Origin: Fennellomyces sp. T-0311
Taxonomy: Eukaryota > Mucoromycota > Mucoromycetes > Mucorales > Lichtheimiaceae
DNA: 64,000 nucleotides
NCBI GenBank assembly: GCA_025266875.1
Contig: JALLLT010000008.1
Span: 434,001-498,000 of the forward strand
Direction of reading: 5' to 3'
The notes beneath the pieces were generated by a model. The model searched no databases, was not told where the DNA came from, and was given only the letters and a program-made list of their open reading frames with translations. The translations under genes and the position numbers were made by a program. Below are positions 34,271 to 44,633 of this stretch, one piece after another (positions within the stretch are counted from its first letter, which is position 1; every line of letters begins with the position of its first letter).

Positions 34271-37078
34271 TTATCCGCATCGCACGTGGACGCAGGCCAG
34301 CTCACCATTCGTAATAATACGCTCTGGGACCACTAAATCATAATCACCCAAATTTCTGGCAACAGCATCACGTATGGCTCTGATGTCAAAGAAAGCTGCA
34401 AACATCTGCTCGCCATGGCGCATAGCCTGGGATAGCGAGTTTACAGTTCTCCTATCGTGTAGTTGGACGTAAAAGCTCCGGCCGCTAGAGCTGAATGCCT
34501 CATACAGCGACCTTGGCGTCAGCGAAATGGGACAGTCGATATCTTGGAACAACATGGCTGGTGTATAGGACCAGGTGAACGATGGGTAGTCCAAGGCCTT
34601 TAGAATGGAGTTTCCGACGTGGAACAACGGAATGCAAGTTGCAGGAGTTGCCTTGATGCGACCCTTACAATCCATTTTGGGTACGACTTTGATCAGAATA
34701 CTGCAAATCATCTTGAGTATCTTGGCTTCATGATCAGAAAGCTTCTCAATGCTTTCAGCGATATGTTTCTCGGGTGTTTGCCTTTTGGCCTTTGATTCGT
34801 CATGGTAATAAATTGCTTTCTTCGCCGCGTCCACGAGCTCAAGAACTCTTGACGGTGAAACATCCTTGCTTGAAGCATGAACAGAACTGTCTTGTTCTAT
34901 TGCCCGCTTTTCCAAATCATCAATGCGCAAGTCGATGGGACTGTTGGTTTCAGTGGCATTATCAGTCTTCAGTTTTCATATATCGTGTATAAAAGTAAGT
35001 ATGCTATCAAACATCCAGCGTTCAAGAAACTAATACCTCCATTATGGCTGTATCGTTATGCATTGAATCAATATGGTGCTGGCGAATGAGGCTTTTGACA
35101 TTGGCGTCCACATCCGAGTACGCGGCTTTGTTCAATTCGCCGTTAACCTCCAAATACTGCTGCAGCTTTTCCGCGATCATTCTCTGCTTCACCTCCAATG
35201 CGGAGCGCCTGGCCCTGTCCTTTCGCTGCGCTACTGGACGCTTTCGTTGCGAGTTCTTGCTATTCTTTGATGCTTCCTTAACATGTTGTTTTTCTCTGGA
35301 CGGGGCAAGATGGCACCGAAGAAATATGCGCAAAAGATTCGTCAAAAATGTGTCCAAGGCTTCTGGCGTGTATATGCTGTTCAGCTTCAAGCAGTATTCG
35401 GCAATGACGACGCTTAAAGTTTGGCTGAGATTATGGACCGATTCGCTTGTGTGGTCAGTGGATGCTGACCACGCTTCCCATTGCGCTGGATACTTGTTCT
35501 TTGGCTTTTGCTTGTGCTTATCGGGACCCAAGGTACTGGCATACAGGTAATGCAAATGACGCTGTCCGAACAAGTCTCGAAACGGTTCCAAGTCGCGGCT
35601 GTTGCTCTCCATATTGCGCATCACAGTACTGATCGGTCGATAACTAACGGTGTCTGTTGCCTTGGGATATTGTCTGACGTTCAGTAATTCCGACAAGTGA
35701 AAGCTGTCGTCGCCCTTAGTATCACCCGCCGCATAATTGGTCGCCGTGGTATTGACAAAGATCGACAACTGCTTTAGGACATGGGTAATATCCTTGCGGG
35801 CACTGGAGAAATAGCTGTAAAATTGTCGTTCCCATTCTCCACCGTTGTCTTGACGAACGATTTTGTTCAATGGCACCACCAGTGTTTGGACTTTTGTTTC
35901 TTTCCACATTAAGCGCTTTTGTTTCAATGCGCTGGCAGGTTTTGTTTCGAGTGTCCTTTCTGAAAAGTACAGAGAGAGTTGCTCCTCGAATACCATGGCA
36001 AACTGCCTTTTCACCAACTTGATCCACAGTGGAATATACTTGATTTTGCGTTTCTTGATCGCATGCTTGACGGTGTCAGGATCCAGCGTTTTGGTGTAAT
36101 ATTTGTCCTGCAGATATGCCTGTGCATACTTGTATACCGAGCGAACGGCGTTCGCATTCAGTAAAACTTGGCGGATCACTTCTTTTTTAGCCACGATTCG
36201 TAACTGCAGATCTCTCGAAGAAACCACTTTCTCATCAGAGTTTTTAACATTTCTGGCAACAAGCTTGATTTCGCTTTGAACGCGCTCTCGGAGTTTCCAA
36301 CTGATGGCAACTTGAAGCCCTTCCAAACACCTCTCCGCACTTGGTCGCTCATCGCTACTTCTGCTGCGGATAAAATTTTGATCTTTCAAGATGGCAACCG
36401 CTGTCATGCCACTATTTCTGTGCATAAGAAAAAAAAATTGAATATGACAACTGTTAATTTGCTTACCTGTTTGATAGTTGGTGCAAGAGTTCGTCTTTTG
36501 GACTTTCGGGGATCTTTGCCTTAAAACGACTGTCATCTGGTTGTCTGATCAGTGGATGGAAGCTGTTGTCGATATACGCCAATGCAACAATGCAGTTTCC
36601 GTTTCCAAATCGACAAGTTTTCTTGTTCGAAGAGAAAAGGTATATGGTCAAGTTTTCTAAATGGAAGAAAAGATGAGTCTTTCCTTCCAAATTGCTTGAA
36701 AATGTAACACTTACTTTCGAGCGCCAAAGCTAGACATTTAAGGTACACATGGACGACCGGAACATGACAGTGTCCTGAGTTTTGCTCCTCCTTAATACTA
36801 TGGTATACTAGCTCGGGATCATTGAGGATGTTGCTTATTTCCGCGACAAAGTTGGAATCGGATCGGCTGTAGCGAACGGTCTTTAATCCGAGGTTCAAAA
36901 GCACTTGTTCGTAATGATCGGAGCTCTGGTACGATGGCAACTTGTCGTCAGCAGTATGCACATACGCCCTTTCCACGCATCTCTTCCATCGCTCCCCAGA
37001 CATCTCTTTCATATGCTCTTCGTTGAAATCGATTTCCGCAGCATCACACGGTTTGAAAATAGGGCTGGAGTCGTTCAT
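34271..37078 (-). CDS. Unrecognised 876-aa protein
   Basis: Four exons on the minus strand: 36715-37078, 36467-36656, 35037-36417 and 34271-34966. All three introns have GT..AG borders and keep one frame for 876 aa, so this is a real, intact gene. I do not recognise the family. The N-terminal ~190 residues contain GHCHVPVVHVYLKCLALALE, then IYLFSSNKKTCRFG and VALAYIDNSFHPLI. The middle is highly basic (KKRKIKYIPLWIKLVKRQF; SQRKRPVAQRKDRARRSALEVKQR), so nuclear or nucleic-acid binding is possible. The C-terminal ~230 residues include KMDCKGRIKATPATCIPLFHVG and VQLHDRRTVNSLSQAM. No transmembrane segment or signal peptide. It may belong to a lineage-specific or mobile-element-associated family; that is a guess. 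Confidence 0.75.
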
Positions 37079-38479
37079 ATCTGATCAAGAGGAAGGAAAT
37101 AGACTGTTGCCAAAGTTTTACTACGCGCAATTTATAACCTCTCGCTTGATCCAAGAAAGTAACCGGAAATGGACGAAATTGCAAATTCAGGCTCAGCACG
37201 TACTTGTTTTATCAAGAACAAGCTGAAGGTACTTCTTGTTCACTACCAGCTTGGATCTCCATGATGAGCCTGCCGCTATGACGGCTAAATGGCGCTACCA
37301 GTACATTACCAGTTGCTGTCAAACAAGAATTAACAGCCTAGCTACGAAAGGAAACTTCTCAAAAAGATTCTACGGCAAGTTGCCTCTGCATAATGAACGT
37401 CATGTCCGCCGCCACTTTAAAGAGTATTTCTGGGACCTTCCTTTTGTTCAAGATTGGCGTTTTGAAATGGTACAATTAATATGGCCCCCAGGCACATTTC
37501 CACGCAACAAGCACGATGTTAAGACGATCGCAATCAACAGCTCGTGTCAACCAGGAGCTAGCTAGTTTGCTATTGTTTTTACTCATTCAAGCTATCCATT
37601 CACGAATTATCAACGAGGATTGCGATGCGAAGGCGCAGGTTTAGCCAACTGCACAACATCCGAACCAGTGGGTGCACACATTCACGTATATAGTTTTATA
37701 GATGCATTCAGAAGTTTCCGTGATATCATTCCAAGGTAAATTGCGATAGATGATCTGAAGGCCCAAGTCCGTTATTGCTCTTCATGCTTTAGCTAATAAT
37801 CCAGGTGGATGGAAGTATATCGGTGGTGGAATTGAGGATCCTTTGTCCGGTTATTTCGGATATGTACAAGATACACTGTCGTAGGCTGAATGCACACTGA
37901 CCATCGAGTCAACCAACTCTTCCTGTTCTGTATCTGGGGCGAGAAACAAATGAGCTTTTGATGTCGTTTACAGGGCATTTGACTCATATTGCGTATATCG
38001 CCATATTGGCTCTATGTATTACTGCTGGCTTTGCCATGCCCGTGATAGATGTGGATGCAGCTCTCTGCCTGCGTGTAGTGATATGTTGCAAAGCCCTGCG
38101 CGAACTCCTTGAAACGAAAAGCATATACCAGCACGATGCTCAGGTGAACGTCAAGGTAATTGGCCTTAACCTTCGGAATGTGCATATCCGATATTTGTTA
38201 CAGTCTCCTGAAAAGTAAAAGAATTCAGAATGTCGTGTTGAACGGCTAATGGTATTCAGATCTGTCGTGCTAAAATGTCTACTTGATAACAAGAAATATG
38301 TTTCATGTGCGTGGATCATGACATTTGTGCAAGTTTGCGGAAACGTTTTTTTGCTTTTATGCGAGCTTAAAAGTTTGAAACTTTGGCACGATAAGATAGA
38401 GTTCATCTCATCAAAAACCAATAAAAACACCTGACAAAGGCGTTTCTTTTTGTTTCTTTCTCATAATACATCAAAAAGA
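37079..38479. other. Spacer with one possible coding fragment
   Basis: Mostly featureless. A plus-strand open stretch at 37236-37565 (about 109 codons, containing HNERHVRRHFKEYFWDLPF) has protein-like composition but no clear start, splice partner or family, so it is noted as a possible exon or gene relic only. Confidence 0.3.
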
Positions 38480-40354
38480 ATGAAAAAGAGAACCAATTAC
38501 CTTTCTACTCAAAGTACGATACCGATCGCTACAAACAGTGATGCTGAAACCGGGAGCAACATCGATTCAAACGTAAAAAAAGAGAGATGCTCATGAAGAA
38601 ACAATACTGCATGTTGAATCAATCTTGCGAACCAAAATAATAGAACACAGGAAATACTGTTGCTATAACAGAACAAGATTATCCTAAAGATGAATTGGCG
38701 GTTGACAGGGGATATGCATGGTATGTCGCCCTCGGCGCCACTGCTGCATACTTTTTTGTCGGATTGCCGCTCAGCTGGTAAAGCTAAAATCGGTTACCAC
38801 AAAAAGCAAGCCTTTTAACTTTATATTTTTCTAGGGGTAGGCTACACCTTTGGGGTATCATTCATGTTCTGATTATTTCGTTATAGGTGTTATCCAGGAT
38901 ATTTACTTGAAGAATCACATATTCGATGAGGCAGATGTCAATACGCGGTTGACCTTTATCGGGTCTTCACTGCAAGAAGTACAATGCGCGTTTTTCATTG
39001 TTATGAATATGCTTTACGATATTTTGGGGGCAATCATGATATTTGTTGGACAAGTGTTTACCAGTATGGCAACTCCGGTAAGTTTAGTTAACAGAAAGTG
39101 CTTTTGTCTACGTAGCTTTTTTTTTAATTAATCATCCATACGCAAATCAGACATGGCAAATGTGGTTATCGTTGAGCATTTGCGCGGGCATTGGAACTAC
39201 ATTTTTGACTGGAGTAAGTACACGAAATCACACAAAGTCAATTATGTTATTGATCCGTATGAGCGAAAAAAAACTAGGCTTCAGTTCGAGTTTTACCGCA
39301 ATGGTTCGTTGAAAAGCGCAGCACAGCCTTCGGAATACAATCAAGCTGCTCTCCATTTGCAGGCTTTATACTGCCCTTTATTATCGTTCCTGTCTACAAA
39401 TCCTTGGGGCATCAATGGTACCAATGCACACTCTGTTTTCAACGATACGAACGCATGTTTACTTTATCAACGACCAATGTAGGATATTCCGTATCTTGGC
39501 GATCATGTCCGTTGGTATCAACATCATACCAACCGTTTTCGTCAAGGGCCAGAAACGAGCAAGCCAGTGCCGAAAATCAACAACTTGGACACCAGTATCT
39601 TTAAAAACATGAACATGATTATCTGGATCATTGCCGGTCCACTCAGCTTTAGTGGACGACTGATCACGCTCACTTTTTTACCATGTAACAAAAGTGTATA
39701 CCGCGTATGTCTTGGACATCATCTCACACATACTAGCGCACGGCACTTTTCTTGGTCTTTCGGACAATCAAGTAGCATGGCTCATTGCCATTGACGCCAT
39801 ATCAAACTTTTTCGGTCGTTTATCGATTGGGTGCGTAGGGTTTCCAAAAAGCATGCAGCAAGACCATTAACTCTGTGAATTATTAGCATTATCGGGGACA
39901 TGATTGGAAACGTTAACACATACTTTATAAGTATGCTTCTTACCACGTTATCCATCTTTGTTCTTTGGATGCTGGCGTACAGCTTTGAAACGCTGCTTAT
40001 TTTTGCGATCGTTTATGGTGTTGTTTCCGGAGGCTATGCGGTTCTTTGTATGTGCGCTGAAGCCAGTTGATGAATATCAATGTTGACTTTTTTTTTACGT
40101 ACATAGCCGCACCGGTAGCGGTGGATATCGTTGGTGTGACAAAGTATCCATCTGCAATGAACTTTACAATGCTGTTCCATGCTTTGGATATCCTTCTGCC
40201 AGTCTTTGCAAGTCATCAAGCGAGTAGGGATATTGGTAGCGGCGATCCGTTTTGGGCGTACAAAGTTATTGCTGGAGTAAGGTATACCATTTGTACAATG
40301 TGCGCCATTGTTTTGAAACTACGGATGAGTAGCAGATGGGATGCAAAAGTTTAG
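38480..40354 (+). CDS. MFS monocarboxylate-transporter-like permease (one doubtful frame change)
   Basis: Many-exon gene. Recoverable exons include one ending 38777 (DRGYAWYVALGATAAYFFVG), then 38835-38854, 38887-39077, 39151-39213 (WLSLSICAGIGTTFLTG), 39278-39417 (LPQWFVEKRSTAFGI, GFILPFIIVPVYKSLGHQW), from 39483, to 39684 (IIWIIAGPLSFSGR), 39737-39830, 39897-40047 and 40107-40354 (GVRYTICTMCAIVLKLRM). The order matches fungal MCT/Mch-type transporters, which carry monocarboxylates or related solutes. The first exon (ATG at 38480) joins poorly and is uncertain. At 39515-39567 the frame changes: either a 53-nt intron, which removes a helix the family normally has, or a single-base frameshift. 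It could therefore be a young pseudogene. Confidence 0.7.
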
Positions 40355-40644
40355 TGTGCTTGGTGTATCAATAAACAAACATAAACGCGGTGCATGTATG
40401 TGCGGGAGAAGATATCGCGATACCACCTAGATTAGCGTCAGAAAAGACACAGCCATACGTACACATCTAATATGTCTTTACGATGATCATTATCGTAGTT
40501 AGGCAATTTTTATGGGAATGCGATTTATTGACCGTTGACGTCGCATGCCTTTAGTGCAATCCATTATTAGCGGGACCTTAATGGAAGAGAGACGCGACAA
40601 TCGCGCTCCGCGTGTCGTTTTTCTAGGCCTTCAAGCATTACGAA

Positions 40645-42095
40645 ATGAGCAACTTTTTCGACTCAACTTCACGCGACAAGGGTAAAGGCAAATTGCAGAC
40701 ACCAACAACAACGACTGAAGAAAACGATCATTTGCCTTGGTAAGTAACTTTACAATTTGATTAATCAATAGTTTAACTAATTGGAAGCAAAATTCAGGGT
40801 TGAAAAGTATCGACCTAAATCACTCACTGATATCGTTTCGCAAAAAGACGTAACAACCACAGGTAAAACTAGAGTATCCTTCAATGTGAAAAAGAATAGA
40901 AAGCTCAATATGCATCTAGTTGAAAAGTTCATTGAGAGTGGACAGGTACCACACTTGTTATTCTATGGACCTCCTGGTACCGGTAAAACGTCGACGATTC
41001 TTGCGTGCGCTCGTCAGCTCTACAAGGAGCATTTCCGTTCCATGACACTGGAGGTATATAGATGGATATTCAACACTGATTCACGTTTTGACAAGGCGAG
41101 AAAATAGTTGAACGCGTCTGATGATCGTGGTATCGATGTGGTCCGTGAGCAAATCAAAAACTTTGCAAGCACGCGGACGATATTCAAAAAGGGATTCAAA
41201 TTGATTATTTTGGATGAAGCTGATGCCATGACCAGTCAAGCCCAGTCGGCTTTGCGGCGAGGTATACCATGCGCGAGTAAGAGTTGCTCCAGTGGAATCT
41301 AAACAACTGGGTAGTGATTGAAAAGTATACGAAAAACGTTCGCTTCTGCATCATTTGCAACTACGTGAGCAAGATTATACCTGCCATTCAATCTCGGTGT
41401 ACTCGGTTTCGATTCGCGCCTTTGGGAGCCAGCCAAGTCAAGGATCGCTTAGAAACTGTTGTTCGTGCAGAAAAGTAAGTTTCTCTCTCTCTATGATTTC
41501 TATCAATTGAAACTAATGGATATGCACATCAATTGTTAGTGTCAAAATGACGGATGGCGGTGAAAGGGCTCTGCTTCGGCTGTGCAAGGGTGATATGCGA
41601 CGCGCATTGAATATTCTTCAAGCATGTCATTCCGGCTACGAACGAGTGGACGAGTCCTCCGTATACATATGTACCGGTCATCCTCATCCACAGGTGATTG
41701 AGAATGTCGTGAACTGGTTATGGAAGGAGGAATATACCTCGGCGTATTCCAGTAAGTCTTTTTTGGCTGTGTGGTGTAAATGCAGATGGTAATTGACGTG
41801 TGAAAAAATTAGATATTGACAAAATACAGCGAGAGACTGGCATAGCCTTGGTGGATATTCTAAGCGAAGTATACGAATATCTGTTGAAGATTGATTATCC
41901 GGACCAAACACGTATATTCTTGCTGGAGAACCTTGCTGAAATTGAGTAAGTTTGATATTAGCGTGCAAACGAAAGGCAATGCGCTGAGCGTGTTTTGTCG
42001 TTAGATACCGCTTGGGAGAAGGAGCGAATGAGAGCATCCAGCTTGGCGCACTTGTGGGAGTCTTCAAACTGGCGATTCGATTAGGCGTAGCATAA
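40645..42095 (+). CDS. RFC5: Replication factor C subunit 5 (yeast Rfc3)
   Basis: Eight exons: 40645-40739, 40798-40862, 40920-41053, 41108-41261, 41315-41474, 41540-41751, 41813-41945 and 42005-42095, giving 347 aa. It starts with a Ser/Thr-rich tail, then [38 protein letters not shown] (Walker A), [33 protein letters not shown] (Walker B), [19 protein letters not shown] (SRC Arg finger) and [27 protein letters not shown] and YICTGHPHP separate RFC5 from RFC2/4. It is a subunit of the clamp loader that opens PCNA, and also serves in alternative loaders. The family is normally 340-350 aa, so it is complete. Confidence 0.95.
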
Positions 42096-42500
42096 ACTCT
42101 TGCATTAAAAAAAAACTTCACATGCTTAGTCGAACGAGAAACTCTAGAACGTAATATGCTGACACGAGCTGTTCCTTTTGCTATAATTTTCTGCCCAGAA
42201 ATGGCAATTTCTATAGTTGAAAGATATATTTGATTACACAATGTGCGACATTTCGCTATCAAAGCTTGTTTGATGCCATGACAAAAGCGGTTTAAAACAG
42301 ATCTATAATTAGGGCGCCACCTCCTGCATCGTTTTGTATAATGGATTTGACAGTTGTTTTCAGTTCATGTGAAAGCCTTAAGATATATATGTACAGCCAA
42401 ATAAGGATATTAAGTATGCAAAACAAAGAAGAGGAAGAGAGAGAAAGTAAAAAAGGAGAGGGAGAGGGGTATGCGGGGGGTTTACATGCAATTGCTTTTT

Positions 42501-43980
42501 TTAGACGTAGACGGTCAATGTGGAGTTTCTGGGAGTGGGTAATGGATCTTCCAACTTGTCCAATTTCTTGAGAACAGCCGCTTCCAATTCGGTATCAGTC
42601 GTCGATAATGCCTCGTGAAACTCATCCTCAGATTCAGAGTCATCGTCTTCGTTGTCTTCAGGCACTGCTTCCAGACCTTCGCTGGTACGACGCGCCGACA
42701 TTTGATCAATGGCTCTTCCTTCACGTGGGGCCACCACGGCACGATAGCAGAAATCAGCCAAGGTAGTATCTGCACGGTCCAACATTGGCCTATCCTTGAC
42801 GACTTCGCGCACACAAAACCAATCATGGACGCAGTCCTCAATCACCGTTTCCCATCCAATACCGTCTTGCTCGGCTTTTTCGGCCAGATCCAACGCATCG
42901 TCGCGTAACACTTCCTTGTTGCCCACATACATTAATACCTGTTCAGGCAGAAATGCGTGGAATCCAGTCTGCAGTTTGGCAATGCCGAGGATTGGACTGG
43001 CCTCTGTCGGGCCATCGGGGTCGTTGGGTTGTTTTTCGAAATAGTCGCGCTTGATCACCTAGTTATCGGTTGCCTTTATTTTTTAGTCCATGGTTTTTCC
43101 TTGACAACCAATGCATTTGTTTGGGCACTTGCCTTGGCAGTATGCTGCGAAATGAAGTCATATTTGACGTTTTCGCGCCATGATTCTGATGTGGTTTCAT
43201 CGGTCACCAGCGGCGATACAAATACTGCTCCTGCTGGTCTTGGTAGTTCGCTCACCATGGCTCCTCCTTCTTCGTCATCGGTATCCACGGTGATTTCAAA
43301 CATGGATGGATCGTGCGTAATAAACAGCATTTCAAGCAACAGCGCAGCACCCGCCGAATCTCCGGTAATAATGATTTTGGCAGGATCCACGCCGAGCGCT
43401 TGGATCAAGTGTTCGTATGCCTTGACTACATCTTCGACAGGACTCGGATACTTGTACTCTGGCGCCAAGCTAATCTATCATTAGCCAATCGTCAAAAGAA
43501 AAGTCTGTGGTCTTTTTGTACCGATAGTCAATGGACATGATGAGCGAGTTTAAATTGTACTTTTTCTTGAGAAAGGTAATCCATCGAATATAAGTGTCCA
43601 TATACATGGTCGAAGTTCCGAGTCTAAAGCCTCCACCTTATTGACGTTCCACAAAATAAAATGAATATCAATTCAGACTGTTGAAAAATAAAAAAAAATA
43701 AAAACAAACCGTGAACATTGAAAAAGATAACATCGGCTTGATCGATGCGCCGCTGCAATGCGATTTGATCTAGTTTATTGACTTGCTCGCCGATCCAGCA
43801 ACCCGACCAGACGTTGTTCCAGGGCACCTTGTGGATCCAAGACTTATGCGCTTTGCGAGGGCGAGTAATATCGTTGAGGATCATGCGAGCCGCCGGTGCA
43901 GGATAAGCAAACACTTTTCGTAGCACCTTGATAACGGCGCCGGGTGGAAGTCGTCTCAGTGATTTGCGAATACTGTCCAT
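42501..43980 (-). CDS. Alpha/beta hydrolase fold-3 (hormone-sensitive-lipase-like) enzyme
   Basis: Four exons on the minus strand: 43710-43980, 43522-43636, 43106-43469 and 42501-43058, giving 435 aa. FFNVHGGGFRLG is the HGGG oxyanion motif (split by intron 1), followed by SIDYRLAPEYKYPSPVEDV and IIITGDSAGAALLLEML (nucleophile Ser in GDSAG). Candidate acid and base lie downstream around LMYVGNKEVLRDDALDL and CVHDWFCV. The C-terminal ~100 residues are acidic (EDNEDDDSESEDEFHEAL), beyond the usual fold. It probably hydrolyses short or medium acyl esters; substrate unknown. Intron 3 uses a GTCAAG donor, needed to join TNALV to VIKRDYF. It converges with RFC5, with 405 bp between. Confidence 0.85.
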
Positions 43981-44183
43981 GTTTTTTTTTGGCGAAAAAA
44001 TAAACGAGGAAAAGAGAAGAGGGAAAATGAGAAAACACGTTCGGGCCTAACAGTTTTTGATGTACCGCGTACCCCAACCCACACGCTTCGTGTAACGATT
44101 TCTTTATAACAAGTTGAGGATAATGAAAGTAAAGAAAGGATTGTTCTTTTTTTTATGTACAAGAAAATGAAAAGGGTATCTGT

Positions 44184-44429
44184 TTATGCATGTCCTATTG
44201 GCAAGGTGATCTTGTAGTTCCACCAACCATCGCCTTGTCCGAAAGTTGCGTTCGAGTCGGTGCGTACGTCAAATAGTCGAGACTGGTGTAAATCTATCCA
44301 ACAGCGTCCTTGGCCCCAGTAACAAGTTGAAGAGAAGAGCGCGATCAGCAGTAATGTACAGTAAATGCTACCGTTTTTTTCTAAATCAGTTATTGCGCCC
44401 TTTATTAATCCCGCACGAAATCTTACCAT
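44184..44429 (-). CDS. Small single-pass membrane or secreted ORF (81 aa)
   Basis: Uninterrupted 81-codon ORF with a hydrophobic stretch (SIYCTLLLIALFSS) followed by Cys/Trp-rich sequence (CYWGQGRCWIDLHQ; GDGWWNYKITLP). It may be a signal-anchored or secreted small protein. A GTAAGA right after the ATG followed by TTTAG could also define a splice, making the N-terminus uncertain. No family recognised. It lies alone between the hydrolase start and the ArfGEF stop. Confidence 0.35.
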   Translation of the reverse strand: MVRFRAGLIKGAITDLEKNGSIYCTLLLIALFSSTCYWGQGRCWIDLHQSRLFDVRTDSNATFGQGDGWWNYKITLPIGHA

Positions 44430-44633
44430 GGCTTTTGATGCAAAAAGAATGAAACTAGAAACAAGATGACAAATATTGGCGGTGCATCAGGAAACGGTAA
44501 CAGTAGTAATGGAACAAAGTATCGCATGCAGTACATTTCGACTACAAAAGGTTCCTTTTCTCTCCTTCCAACCCCACTTTTTTTTTTGGTCAACTTAAAG
44601 TCTCGTCACATCATAGGATTATATATCTGAGCT

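Noticed and set aside
36533..36690. OTU-type cysteine protease in the unrecognised 876-aa protein (AYIDNSFHPLI resembles the C-terminal His block)
   Set aside because: No DGxC catalytic cysteine motif is present upstream, so the similarity is too thin to call.
38854..38887. Transporter N-terminus broken by stops after PLSW
   Set aside because: A 20-nt exon (38835-38854) between two short introns gives a continuous frame into GVIQDIYLKN, so this part need not be a pseudogene.
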